A program made the translations under genes and the position numbers. A DNA stretch of 64,000 bases from assembly GCF_040363165.1 (NCBI RefSeq), contig NZ_BSRG01000001.1, forward strand, positions 186,001 to 250,000, read 5' to 3'. The notes beneath the pieces are model-generated. The model did not search any database and had not been told where the DNA came from. It saw only the letters and a list, made by a program, of their open reading frames with translations. Shown here in pieces: positions 28,598 through 36,832 of this stretch; within the stretch, counting starts at the first letter, position 1, and each line of letters starts with the position of its first letter. This stretch comes from Thermus sp. LT1-2-5. Its GTDB lineage: Bacteria > Deinococcota > Deinococci > Deinococcales > Thermaceae.

Positions 28598-29607
28598 AGA
28601 TTTATTACGAGCACGATGCGGACTTGGGCTTCATCTTGGGCAAGAAGGTGGCGGTTTTGGGCTTTGGCTCCCAAGGGCACGCCCACGCCCTAAACCTGAA
28701 GGACTCGGGGGTGGACGTGCGGGTAGGCCTCAGGCCCGGCTCCAAGAGCTTCGCCAAGGCGGAGGCGGCGGGGCTTCGGGTGCTTCCCGTGGCGGAGGCG
28801 GTGCGGGAGGCGGACGTGGTCATGGTCCTCCTGCCGGACGAGGCCCAGGGGCGGGTCTACCGGGAGGAGGTGGAGCCCAACCTTAAGGAAGGGGCGGCCT
28901 TGGCCTTCGCCCACGGCTTCAACATCCACTTCGGTCAGATCAAGCCGAGGCGCGACCTGGACGTATGGATGGTGGCCCCCAAGGGGCCTGGGCACCTGGT
29001 GCGGAGCGAGTACCAAAGGGGCAGTGGGGTGCCCGCCTTGGTGGCGGTGCACCAGGACGCCTCCGGCTCCGCCTTCCCCACCGCCCTGGCCTACGCCAAG
29101 GCCCTCGGGGCGGCCCGGGCGGGGGTGATCGCCACCACCTTCAAGGACGAGACGGAAACCGACCTCTTTGGGGAGCAGGCGGTGCTCTGTGGGGGGCTTA
29201 CCCGGCTCATCCAGGCGGGGTTTGAAACCCTGGTGGAGGCGGGCTACCCTCCGGAGATGGCCTACTTCGAAACGGTGCACGAGGTGAAGCTCATCGTGGA
29301 CCTCATCTACGAGGCGGGCTTCGCCGGGATGCGCTACTCCATCTCCAACACCGCCGAATACGGGGACTACACCCGGGGCGAGGTGGCGGTGCCGGTGGAG
29401 GAAACCAAAAGGCGCATGCGGGAAATCTTGCGCCAGATCCAGTCTGGGGAGTTCGCCCGGGAGTGGATGCTGGAAAACCAGGTGGGCCAGCCCGTCTTGG
29501 AGGCGAACCGCAAGCGCTGGAAGGGCCACCCCATTGAGGAGGTGGGCTCGAGGCTTAGGGCCATGATGCCCTTCCTGCGGGCCCGGGTATTGGAGGAAGT
29601 CGGGTAG
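28594..29607 (+). CDS. ilvC: Ketol-acid reductoisomerase
   Basis: A 337-residue class I (short) enzyme. The NADP Rossmann motif is [21 protein letters not shown], shown here in part as [10 protein letters not shown]. The C-terminal knotted domain has the Mg2+ ligands in [12 protein letters not shown] and [18 protein letters not shown]. It converts acetohydroxy acids to dihydroxy acids for valine, leucine and isoleucine. It overlaps ilvN by 4 bp and is followed by a hairpin before leuA. Confidence 0.97.
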   Translation: MKIYYEHDADLGFILGKKVAVLGFGSQGHAHALNLKDSGVDVRVGLRPGSKSFAKAEAAGLRVLPVAEAVREADVVMVLLPDEAQGRVYREEVEPNLKEGAALAFAHGFNIHFGQIKPRRDLDVWMVAPKGPGHLVRSEYQRGSGVPALVAVHQDASGSAFPTALAYAKALGAARAGVIATTFKDETETDLFGEQAVLCGGLTRLIQAGFETLVEAGYPPEMAYFETVHEVKLIVDLIYEAGFAGMRYSISNTAEYGDYTRGEVAVPVEETKRRMREILRQIQSGEFAREWMLENQVGQPVLEANRKRWKGHPIEEVGSRLRAMMPFLRARVLEEVG

Positions 29608-29612
29608 CGACC

Positions 29613-29637
29613 AAGGCCCCCCCACAGGGGGCCTTTT
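29613..29637 (+). terminator. Intra-operon terminator between ilvC and leuA
   Basis: AAGGCCCCC / GGGGGCCTT forms a 9-bp stem with loop CCACA and runs into TTTT. With only four T it may be partial, lowering leuA-cimA expression relative to ilvBNC. No separate promoter is evident in the 47-bp gap. Confidence 0.65.
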
Positions 29638-29654
29638 GCGTGGAGGAGGGAACC

Positions 29655-31211
29655 ATGGAACGGCACATCCGAATCTTTGACACCACGCTTAGGGACGGCG
29701 AGCAAAGCCCAGGGGTGGCGCTTTCCCTGGACCAAAAACTGGAAATCGCCCATGCCTTGGCCCGGCTCAACGTGGACATCATTGAGGCGGGCTTCCCCGT
29801 ATCCGGGCCTTTGGAGTTTGAGGCGGTGCGGCGCATCGCCACGGAGGTAAGGGGTCCCGTCATCGCCGCCTTGGCCCGCACCCATACCCTGGACATCGAC
29901 CAGGCGGCCAAGGCCCTGGAGAAGGCGGAAAAGCCCAGGATCCACGTCTTCACCTCCGCCTCCAAGATCCACCTGGAGTACATGCTGAAGAAGACGGAGG
30001 AGGAGGTCTTGGAGATGGCGGACCAGATGGTCCGCTACGCCCGCCGCTACGTGGACGACGTGGAGTTTTCCGCCCAGGACGTGATGCGGGCGGACTGGGA
30101 CTTCGTGAAGCGGCTCTACGAGGTGGCCATAGAGGCGGGGGCCACCACCATCAACATCCCCGATACCACGGGCTACGGCACCCCCGGGGAGTACGGGGCC
30201 CTCATCCGCCGCATCCGCGACGAGGTGGTGCGGGGGCGGGACGTGGTCATCTCCACCCACACCCACGACGACCTGGGCCTAGCCACCGCCAACGCCTTGG
30301 CGGGGATCGAGAACGGGGCAGGGCAGGTGGAGTGCACCATCAACGGCATCGGGGAGCGGGCGGGGAACACCTCCTTGGAGGAGGTGGTCATGGCCCTTTA
30401 CGTGCGCCGGGACTGGTACAGGGCCTACACCCAGATCAACACCCGGGAGATCTACCGGGTAAGCCGCTTGGTGGAGCGCTACACCGGGATGCCCGTTCCC
30501 CCCAACAAGGCCATCGTGGGGGACAACGCCTTTGCCCACGAGTCCGGCATCCACCAGGACGGCGTCTTAAAGCACCGGGCCACCTACGAGATCATGGACG
30601 CCGAGCTCATCGGCAGGCGGCCTGCGGTGATCGTTCTCGGCAAGCACTCGGGCCGGGCGGCCTTTAAGAAGGCCCTCGAGGACCTGGGCTACAAGGACCT
30701 CTCCGAGGAGGACCTGAGGAAGCTCTTCGCCCGCTTCAAGGAGATCGCCGAGAAAAAGGGCCCCCTTTCCGCCGAGGAGCTCCAGGCCCTGGTGGAAAGC
30801 GAGCGCGAGCCCGCCTCCCACTTCTTCACCCTGGAGCACGTGCAGTTCTTTTCCGGCTCGGGCCTTCTGCCCACGGCCACGGTGAAGGTGAAGACCCCGG
30901 ATGGGGAACGGGTGGCCACCCACACGGGGGACGGGCCGGTGGATGCGGTGTACAAGGCCTTGGAGGAGGCCATCGGCCTTAGGCCGGAGCTGGAGCTTTA
31001 CCGGGTGGAGGCCATCACGGGAAGCACGGAGGCCTTGGGCCAGGTGACGGTGCGGCTGAGGCTTGGGGAGCTCCAGGCGGTGGGGGTGGGGGTATCCCCG
31101 GACATCATTGAGGCCAGCGCCCTGGCCTTCCTGGACGCTGCCGGGAAGCTGGCCTCGGGCCGGGCCACCCGGCACCCTCCCTCCATCGCTGATGTACAAC
31201 GTGGGGTTTAG
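29655..31211 (+). CDS. leuA: 2-isopropylmalate synthase
   Basis: A 518-residue LeuA, first enzyme of the leucine branch, condensing acetyl-CoA with 2-ketoisovalerate. The N-terminal HMGL-like TIM barrel starts IRIFDTTLRDGEQSPGVA, with metal ligands in STHTHDDLGLATANALAG. The C-terminal leucine-binding regulatory (LeuA_dimer) domain runs about 385-510, so leucine feedback inhibition is expected. The ATG at 29655 follows GGAGGAGGG; an in-frame start 15 bp earlier overlaps this Shine-Dalgarno sequence and is rejected. cimA follows 2 bp downstream. Confidence 0.96.
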   Translation: MERHIRIFDTTLRDGEQSPGVALSLDQKLEIAHALARLNVDIIEAGFPVSGPLEFEAVRRIATEVRGPVIAALARTHTLDIDQAAKALEKAEKPRIHVFTSASKIHLEYMLKKTEEEVLEMADQMVRYARRYVDDVEFSAQDVMRADWDFVKRLYEVAIEAGATTINIPDTTGYGTPGEYGALIRRIRDEVVRGRDVVISTHTHDDLGLATANALAGIENGAGQVECTINGIGERAGNTSLEEVVMALYVRRDWYRAYTQINTREIYRVSRLVERYTGMPVPPNKAIVGDNAFAHESGIHQDGVLKHRATYEIMDAELIGRRPAVIVLGKHSGRAAFKKALEDLGYKDLSEEDLRKLFARFKEIAEKKGPLSAEELQALVESEREPASHFFTLEHVQFFSGSGLLPTATVKVKTPDGERVATHTGDGPVDAVYKALEEAIGLRPELELYRVEAITGSTEALGQVTVRLRLGELQAVGVGVSPDIIEASALAFLDAAGKLASGRATRHPPSIADVQRGV

Positions 31212-31213
31212 GC

Positions 31214-32794
31214 ATGGTGGAGATCCTAGACACCACCCTTCGGGACGGCACCCAAGGGGAAGGGGTAAGCTTCTCCGTGGACGACAAGGTGGCCATCGCC
31301 CGGCGCCTGGCCGCCTTCGGCATCCACGTGATCGAAGGGGGCTGGCCTGGCTCCAACCCCAAAGATGCCGAGTTCTTCGCCCGCATGAAGGGGGTGGACC
31401 TGGGGGCGGCGCGGCTTGCCGCCTTCGGGGCCACCCGCAAAAAGGGGCTTGCCCCGGAGGAGGACCCTTCCCTTTTGGCCCTTCTGGAAGCGGAAACCCC
31501 GGTGGTGGTCCTCTTCGGCAAAAGCTGGACGTTGCACGTCCTGGAGGCCCTGGAAACCTCCTTGGAGGAAAACCTCCGCATGATCCGGGACACGGTGGCC
31601 TTCTTCGCAGGGAAGGGCAGGCGGGTCATCTACGATGCGGAGCACTTCTTTGACGGCTACAAGGAGGACCCCGCCTACGCCTTGGCCACCCTCGAGGCCG
31701 CCCGGGAAGGGGGGGCCGATACCCTGGTCCTGTGCGACACCAACGGGGGAAGCCTGCCCGAGGAGGTCTACGCCCTCACCAAGACCGTGGTGGAGCGCTT
31801 CCCCGGGGTGAGGGTGGGCATCCACCCCCACAACGACGCCGACCTCGCCGTGGCCAACGCCTTGGCGGCGGTGCGGGCCGGGGCCACCCACGTGCAGGGC
31901 ACCCTCAACGGCTACGGGGAGCGGTGCGGCAACCTAAACCTCACGAGCTTCCTCCCCACCCTGGTCTTCAAGTACAAGATCCCTGCCCTTCCCCCGGAGA
32001 GGCTCCGGGAGCTCAAGGAGCTTTCCCACTTTGTGGACGAGCGGGCGAACCTCACCCCGAACCGCCGCGCCCCCTACGTGGGGGAGGCGGCCTTCGCCCA
32101 CAAGGCGGGGGTGCACGTGTCCGCCGTCTTGAAAAACCCCCGTACCTACGAGCACCTCCCCCCGGAGTGGGTGGGGAACGCCCGCCGCTTCCTGGTTTCG
32201 GACGTTTCGGGCCGCTCCAACCTCCTGGCCAAGCTACAAGAACTTGGGGTGGACCTCTCCAAGGAGGAGGCCAAACGCCTTTTGGACGAGGTGAAGGCCC
32301 TGGAGTACGAGGGTTACGCCTTTGAGGGAGCGGAGGCGAGTTTCTACCTCCTGGCCCACCGCCTAAAGGGCGGGGCGCTTCCCTTTGGCGTGGAGGGGTT
32401 TAGCGTCTTCGTTCACGGGGCGGGCTTGGACACCGCCTGGGCCGAGGCCACGGTGCGGGTGCGGGTGGGGGATAGCCTCCAGCACACCGCCGCCGAAAGC
32501 CCCTTTGGTCCCGTTTCCGCCCTGGATAGGGCTTTCCGCAAGGCGGTGTTGCAGTTTTACCCGGAGCTCGCCGACGTGGAGCTCACGGATTACAAGGTGC
32601 GCATCCTCTCCGGGCAGGAGGCGGGCACCAACTCGGGGGTGAGGGTGATGATCGAGATGAAGCGGGGGGAGGAGCGCTTCGCCACGGTGGGGGCCAGCGA
32701 GAACATCCTCGAGGCCTCCCTCAAGGCCCTCACCGACGGCTACGCCTACGCCCTTCTCTTCCCCGTGCGGGTTCCTACGCCCAAGGAAGCCTGA
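31214..32794 (+). CDS. cimA: (R)-citramalate synthase, CimA family
   Basis: A 526-residue paralogue of leuA beginning EILDTTLRDGTQGEGVSFS. The GTQGEG variant, in place of GEQSPG, and the VIEGGWPGSNPKD segment are the citramalate-synthase signature. The metal site is GIHPHNDADLAVANALAAV. A C-terminal regulatory LeuA_dimer domain occupies about 385-520. It condenses pyruvate and acetyl-CoA to citramalate, giving 2-ketobutyrate for isoleucine without threonine deaminase. Its place as last gene of an ilv operon supports that role. A Uma2 relic overlaps its 3' flank from the opposite strand. Confidence 0.92.
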   Translation: MVEILDTTLRDGTQGEGVSFSVDDKVAIARRLAAFGIHVIEGGWPGSNPKDAEFFARMKGVDLGAARLAAFGATRKKGLAPEEDPSLLALLEAETPVVVLFGKSWTLHVLEALETSLEENLRMIRDTVAFFAGKGRRVIYDAEHFFDGYKEDPAYALATLEAAREGGADTLVLCDTNGGSLPEEVYALTKTVVERFPGVRVGIHPHNDADLAVANALAAVRAGATHVQGTLNGYGERCGNLNLTSFLPTLVFKYKIPALPPERLRELKELSHFVDERANLTPNRRAPYVGEAAFAHKAGVHVSAVLKNPRTYEHLPPEWVGNARRFLVSDVSGRSNLLAKLQELGVDLSKEEAKRLLDEVKALEYEGYAFEGAEASFYLLAHRLKGGALPFGVEGFSVFVHGAGLDTAWAEATVRVRVGDSLQHTAAESPFGPVSALDRAFRKAVLQFYPELADVELTDYKVRILSGQEAGTNSGVRVMIEMKRGEERFATVGASENILEASLKALTDGYAYALLFPVRVPTPKEA

Positions 32795-32827
32795 CCTCAG
32801 GGAAGGCCAGGGGGCTTGCCGCCTTCG

Positions 32828-32917
32828 ATACACCTCTCCCCGTAAGAGCTCCAGGTGGGGCACCCCTGGGAAGGCCCGCTCGAACTCTTCCACGCGGAAG
32901 CGGTACCGGGTGGCCAT
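32828..32917 (-). pseudogene. Uma2 family (DUF820) nuclease relic, N-terminus only
   Basis: Thirty codons from an ATG at 32917 read as the N-terminus of Uma2 proteins (RYRFRVEEFERAFPGV...LELLRGEVY). The similarity stops abruptly. The frame stays open but runs antisense into cimA, so about 150 residues of the domain, including its catalytic acidic residues, are gone. CATAAT lies 6 bp before the ATG, so the old leaderless promoter seems intact. I interpret this as a deletion remnant. Confidence 0.6.
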
Positions 32918-32924
32918 GCCCTCA

Positions 32925-33701
32925 TTATGCCCCGTGGCCGGAGTAGTGCCTGAGGCCAAGCCGCCAGAGGAGGCGCCAAAGGAGGAGGAAGAACCCGCCC
33001 CAAAGGAGCATGACCCAAAGGCCCGGGAAGAGGCCCACCTCCTGCCCGGCCAGGAGGGCGGCGGGGAGGTAGACCAGGTAGGGGAAGGGGGTAAGGAGGG
33101 CGAGGGCCCGCAGGGGCTCGGGGAAGACCTCCAGGGGGGCGATGGTGCCGGAGAGAAAGAGGTAAAGGAGGAAGAAGACCTCCTCCACCGCCGTGGCCCG
33201 CTCGCTCCAGAAGGTGAGGAGGGCGGTGGCGTATTGCATGAGGTAGCGGAGCAAGAAGGCGAGGACGGTGAGGAGAAGGCCCAGGAGGAAGGGCCCGGGC
33301 TCGGGTTGGAAGCGGGCCTCGGGGAAGAGGAGGAAGAAGAGGAGGGTAAGGAGGATGACGAAGGGGAGCCGGGCGAGCCTTTCCGCCACGTGGGCCGCCA
33401 GGTGGTCGAAGAAGGGGTCCAGGGGCCTCAGGAGGCGGAAGGAGAGCCTTCCCTCCACCACGTCCCGCTCGAACTCCCACACCACCCAGACCACCGTGGC
33501 CTGGCGCACCAGGAAGACCATGAGGAAGTAGCGGGCGAACTCCCCAGGGCTCAAGGGAAAGGTCCCGTGCCGCGCCGCCTCGGTCCACACCCCGAGGAGG
33601 ATGAGGGGAAGCGCCCCCGCCAGGGCCCAAAGGAAGAGCTCCGCCCGGTACTCCAGCATGTAGGCCAGGTAGACCCCAAGAAGGGCCCGGGCCTTCCTCA
33701 C
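32925..33701 (-). CDS. ABC-2 type exporter permease (COG3694 type)
   Basis: A 258-residue protein with six predicted transmembrane helices of the ABC2_membrane_6 family. The charged motif WEFERDVVEGRLSFRLLRPLDPFF after helix 2-3 is shared with the sister permease at 34718 (VEHVQQGTLDFVLLKPLDPQFW). The GTG start overlaps the ATPase stop (GTGA). Together with the ATPase and the divergent permease it forms the three-gene exporter COG4586-COG4587-COG3694, whose substrate is unknown. Confidence 0.87.
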   Translation of the reverse strand: MRKARALLGVYLAYMLEYRAELFLWALAGALPLILLGVWTEAARHGTFPLSPGEFARYFLMVFLVRQATVVWVVWEFERDVVEGRLSFRLLRPLDPFFDHLAAHVAERLARLPFVILLTLLFFLLFPEARFQPEPGPFLLGLLLTVLAFLLRYLMQYATALLTFWSERATAVEEVFFLLYLFLSGTIAPLEVFPEPLRALALLTPFPYLVYLPAALLAGQEVGLFPGLWVMLLWGGFFLLLWRLLWRLGLRHYSGHGA

Positions 33702-34696
33702 CCCTCCACCTCCTTGGGGCTTTGGAAGACCCGGGCGATGACCTCTTCCAAGGGGGGTTCCTTGACCTCGAGGTCCTCCACGGGAAGCCTCTTCAGGATA
33801 AGGGCCACCCGCTCCGTGAGGCCATCCCGGGGGACGAGGAGCCTAGCCTCCCGGCCCTCCGCTTCCCGCACCTCCCCGAAGGCCTTTAGGGCCTCCTTGG
33901 GAAGGGGCTTGGCCAGGACGAGCCGCACCTCCCGGTAAGGGGCGAAGCGGGTCAAGAGGCCCTCTAAAGCCCCATCGTAGAGGAGCTTCCCTTGGTGGAT
34001 GACCAGGACCCTTTCGCACAAGGCGGCGATATCCGCCATGTAGTGGCTCGTGAGGAGGATGGTGGCCCCATAGCGGGCGTTGTACGCCCGCACGAACTCC
34101 CGCACCGCCACCTGGGCGTTCACGTCCAGGCCTAGGGTGGGCTCGTCCAGGAAGAGCACCTCGGGGCGGTGGAGGAGGGCGGCCAGGAGCTCCGCCTTCA
34201 TCCTTTCCCCCAGGGAGAGCTTGCGCACGGGTTGGTGGAGCTTGCCCTCTAGCCCCAGCATCTCCGCAAGCTCCCCCACCCGCCTTCGGAACTCCCCCTC
34301 GGGGATCTCGTAGATGGCGGCGTTGAGCCGGAAGGTGTCCATGGCGGGCAGGTCCCAGATGAGCTGTTGCTTGTTGCCCATGACCAGGGTGATCTTCTTC
34401 AGGAAGGCCTTTTCCCGCCGCCAGGGCACGTGCCCCGCCACCAGCGCCTTGCCCCGGGTGGGGTGGAGGAGCCCGGTGAGCATCTTCAAGGTGGTGGTCT
34501 TGCCCGCCCCGTTGGGGCCCAAAAAGCCCACCACTTCCCCTCGCTGGATGGCGAAGCTCACCCCCTCCACCGCCTGCACCCGGCGGTACTGCCGGAAGAG
34601 GAAGTGGCGCAGGGTACCCAGGAGGCTTTCCTCCTTGAGGGCCACGCGGAAGTGCTTGGTGAGGTCTTGGGCCAGGACCACGGCCTCGAGGCGCAC
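33698..34696 (-). CDS. ABC transporter ATP-binding protein (COG4586 type)
   Basis: A 332-residue ATPase. Walker A is GFLGPNGAGKTTTLKML, the signature region is KLSLGERMKAELLAALL, Walker B is VLFLDEPTLGLD, and the H-loop is ILLTSHYMAD. The early KEESLLGTLRHFLFRQYRRVQAVEG segment and MGNKQQLIWDLPAMDTFRL are specific to the COG4586 exporters. A roughly 90-residue C-terminal domain follows. The GTG start has TAGACT 6 bp upstream and no Shine-Dalgarno sequence. It is coupled to the downstream permease and divergent from the second permease. Confidence 0.92.
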   Translation of the reverse strand: MRLEAVVLAQDLTKHFRVALKEESLLGTLRHFLFRQYRRVQAVEGVSFAIQRGEVVGFLGPNGAGKTTTLKMLTGLLHPTRGKALVAGHVPWRREKAFLKKITLVMGNKQQLIWDLPAMDTFRLNAAIYEIPEGEFRRRVGELAEMLGLEGKLHQPVRKLSLGERMKAELLAALLHRPEVLFLDEPTLGLDVNAQVAVREFVRAYNARYGATILLTSHYMADIAALCERVLVIHQGKLLYDGALEGLLTRFAPYREVRLVLAKPLPKEALKAFGEVREAEGREARLLVPRDGLTERVALILKRLPVEDLEVKEPPLEEVIARVFQSPKEVEG

Positions 34697-34717
34697 CCCC
34701 TAAGTCTACGTGGTGTA

Positions 34718-35500
34718 ATGGGTTTCGTGCGCTACCTGCGGGTTTACCTCCTCTTCTTGCGCCTTTCCCTGGCGGCGGAGATGGAGTACCGCCTGAACTT
34801 CCTCCTGGGGCTTTTCTCCTCGGCCCTCACCCTGTTGGGGGCCCTGTTGGGCCTCTTCCTCCTGTACCAAGGGGGGTACCGGCCGGGGGGGTGGGCCTGG
34901 GAGGAGGCCCTTTTGGTCCTGGCCGCCTTCACCCTGCTCCAGGGCCTTGGGAGCACCCTCCTGGCCCCCAACCTCAACAAGATTGTGGAGCACGTGCAGC
35001 AGGGTACCTTGGACTTCGTCCTCCTGAAGCCCTTGGACCCCCAGTTTTGGCTTTCCCTCAGGGTTTTTTCCCCTTGGGGCCTCGGGGACTTCCTCCTGGG
35101 GGTGGGGCTTCTTCTCTATGGGGGAAGCCGGCTTGGCCTTGGGCTTGGGGACTACCTCCTTTTCGCCTTCTACTGGCTCGTGGGGGCGCTCATCCTCTAT
35201 AGCCTCTGGTTTCTCCTCGCCACCACCAGCATCTGGTTCGTGAAGATCTACAACGTCACCGAGGTCCTGCGGGGGCTTCTGGAGGCGGGGCGCTTCCCCG
35301 CCTCCAGCTACCCGGCCCTTTACCGCTTCTTCTTCACCTTTGTGGTCCCCGTGGCCTTCCTCACCACGGTGCCAGCGGAGGTGGCCTTGGGGCGGGGGGA
35401 GGCGCCCTGGGTGGCCCTTGGGCTCGCCCTGGGTCTTTTCCTCCTGGCCCGGGGCTTTTTTGGGCTAGCCCTCCGGGGCTACACCTCGGCCAGCAGTTAA
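34718..35500 (+). CDS. ABC-2 type exporter permease (COG4587 type)
   Basis: A 260-residue, six-helix ABC2_membrane_6 permease beginning MGFVRYLRVYLLFLRLSLAAEMEYR. It carries the same EHVQQGTLDFVLLKPLDPQF motif region as its partner at 32925. It is transcribed away from the ATPase gene across a 21-bp gap, unusual for a heterotrimeric exporter normally encoded in one operon. The ATG at 34718 gives the family-like N-terminus; upstream in-frame codons lie inside the ATPase gene. Substrate unknown. Confidence 0.87.
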   Translation: MGFVRYLRVYLLFLRLSLAAEMEYRLNFLLGLFSSALTLLGALLGLFLLYQGGYRPGGWAWEEALLVLAAFTLLQGLGSTLLAPNLNKIVEHVQQGTLDFVLLKPLDPQFWLSLRVFSPWGLGDFLLGVGLLLYGGSRLGLGLGDYLLFAFYWLVGALILYSLWFLLATTSIWFVKIYNVTEVLRGLLEAGRFPASSYPALYRFFFTFVVPVAFLTTVPAEVALGRGEAPWVALGLALGLFLLARGFFGLALRGYTSASS

Positions 35501-35510
35501 AATCCACCCC

Positions 35511-36113
35511 ATGGACTGGCTTTGGGTCCTCCTGTTGGCCTACCTCTTCGGGTCCATCCCCGCCGGGGTCCTGGTGGCCCGCACCTACGGCGTGGACATC
35601 CGCAAGGTGGGTTCGGGGAACATCGGGGCCACCAACGTCCTCCGGGCCTTGGGGCCTGGCCCGGCTTTGGTGGTGGCCTTCTTTGACGTGTTTAAAGGCG
35701 GCATCGCCGTGCTTCTCGCCCGGTGGGTGGGGATAGAGGGTCCCTTGCTCGGGGGGGTGGCCTTGGCGGCCGTCTTGGGGCACAACTACTCGGTGTTTCT
35801 CGGCTTCCGGGGAGGGAAGGGGGTGGCCACCAGCTTCGGCACTTTGCTCTTCCTGGACCCCGTGCTGGCCCTTTGGACCCTCCCCATCGGCCTTTCCGTG
35901 ATGCTCCTCACCCGCTATGTGTCGGCGGGGAGCATGACCGGGGGCGTGGCGGCCTTGGTGTTGTCCTTGGCCTTGGGCCGGCCCCTTTGGGAGGTGGGCA
36001 CCGTGGCCCTCATGGCCCTCCTGATCTTCTTCACCCACCGGGAAAACCTAAAGCGCCTGCAGGCGGGCACGGAAAGGCGGCTGGGGGAGAGGGCGGAGGT
36101 GGGCCATGCTTGA
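35511..36113 (+). CDS. plsY: Acyl-phosphate:glycerol-3-phosphate acyltransferase PlsY
   Basis: A 200-residue membrane enzyme making lysophosphatidate from acyl-phosphate. All three PlsY motifs are intact: FGSIPAGVLVAR...VGSGNIGATNVLR, GHNYSVFLGFRGGKGVATSFG and THRENLKRLQAGTE. This contrasts with the degenerate PlsY domain in the fusion at 20057. TAAAAT lies 7 bp before the ATG, overlapping the stop of the previous gene, with no Shine-Dalgarno sequence. It overlaps bshB1 by 8 bp downstream. Confidence 0.96.
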   Translation: MDWLWVLLLAYLFGSIPAGVLVARTYGVDIRKVGSGNIGATNVLRALGPGPALVVAFFDVFKGGIAVLLARWVGIEGPLLGGVALAAVLGHNYSVFLGFRGGKGVATSFGTLLFLDPVLALWTLPIGLSVMLLTRYVSAGSMTGGVAALVLSLALGRPLWEVGTVALMALLIFFTHRENLKRLQAGTERRLGERAEVGHA

Positions 36114-36789
36114 CCTTTTGGTCATCGCCCCCCATCCCGACGACGGGGAGCTCGGGTGCGGGGGGACCTTGGCCCGGGCCAAGGCGGAGGGGCTTTCCAC
36201 GGGCATTTTGGACCTAACCCGGGGGGAGATGGGCTCCAAGGGCACCCCCGAGGAGCGGGAAAAGGAGGTGGCGGAGGCGAGCCGCATCCTGGGTTTGGAC
36301 TTCCGCGGGAACCTAGGCCTTCCCGATGGGGGGCTTGCGGACCTCCCCGAGCCGCGCTACCGCCTGGCCGAGGCGATGCGGAAGCTCAGGCCGCGGGTGG
36401 TGTTCGCCCCCCTCGAGGCCGACCGCCACCCCGACCACACCGCAGCAAGCCGCTTGGCGGTGGCCGCTATTCACCTGGCGGGCCTGAGGAAGGCCCCTGT
36501 GGAAGGGGAGCCCCACCGGGTGGAACGGCTTTTCTTCTACCCCGGCAACCACCCCTTCACCCCCAGTTTCCTGGTGAAGATCTCCGCCTTCATAGACCAG
36601 TGGGAGCAAGCGGTCCTGGCCTACAAGAGCCAGTTCAGGGGCGAGGCGGTGAGCGAAACGGTAGGCCCCAAGGGGGTGGAGGCCCGCAAGGCCATGCGCC
36701 GCTACTTTGGCAACTACCTGGGGGTGGACTACGCCGAGCCCTTCGTGAGCCCTTTGCCCGTGCTCTACGTCCCTTGGTCCCGGGCCTAG
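36106..36789 (+). CDS. bshB1: Bacillithiol biosynthesis deacetylase BshB1
   Basis: A 227-residue PIG-L/LmbE zinc deacetylase. The zinc motif is APHPDDGELGCGGTL (residues 8-22), and the second metal site is in DRHPDHTAASRLA. Features such as LDLTRGEMGSKGTPEER and YPGNHPFTPSFLVKIS are characteristic of BshB1. It removes acetyl from GlcNAc-malate to give GlcN-malate in bacillithiol synthesis. It overlaps plsY by 8 bp. A YpdA/Bdr-like reductase (25255) and a second PIG-L protein (61068) are in the same window. Confidence 0.92.
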   Translation: MLDLLVIAPHPDDGELGCGGTLARAKAEGLSTGILDLTRGEMGSKGTPEEREKEVAEASRILGLDFRGNLGLPDGGLADLPEPRYRLAEAMRKLRPRVVFAPLEADRHPDHTAASRLAVAAIHLAGLRKAPVEGEPHRVERLFFYPGNHPFTPSFLVKISAFIDQWEQAVLAYKSQFRGEAVSETVGPKGVEARKAMRRYFGNYLGVDYAEPFVSPLPVLYVPWSRA

Positions 36790-36790
36790 G

Positions 36791-36823
36791 CCCTTGCATA
36801 ACTTTGCAAGGGCGGGGTATCCT
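36791..36823 (+). promoter_or_regulatory. argF promoter with ARG-box-like operator
   Basis: TTGCAT (36794-36799), an 18-bp spacer and TATCCT (36818-36823) form the promoter. Between and over them lies the inverted repeat TTGCATAACTTTGCAA (36794-36809), extended by CCC/GGG. TGCATAACTTTGCA matches the general ARG-box pattern TGMATWWWWATKCA at 12 of 14 positions, so ArgR repression is likely. Confidence 0.65.
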
Positions 36824-36832
36824 AAGGGCCTC

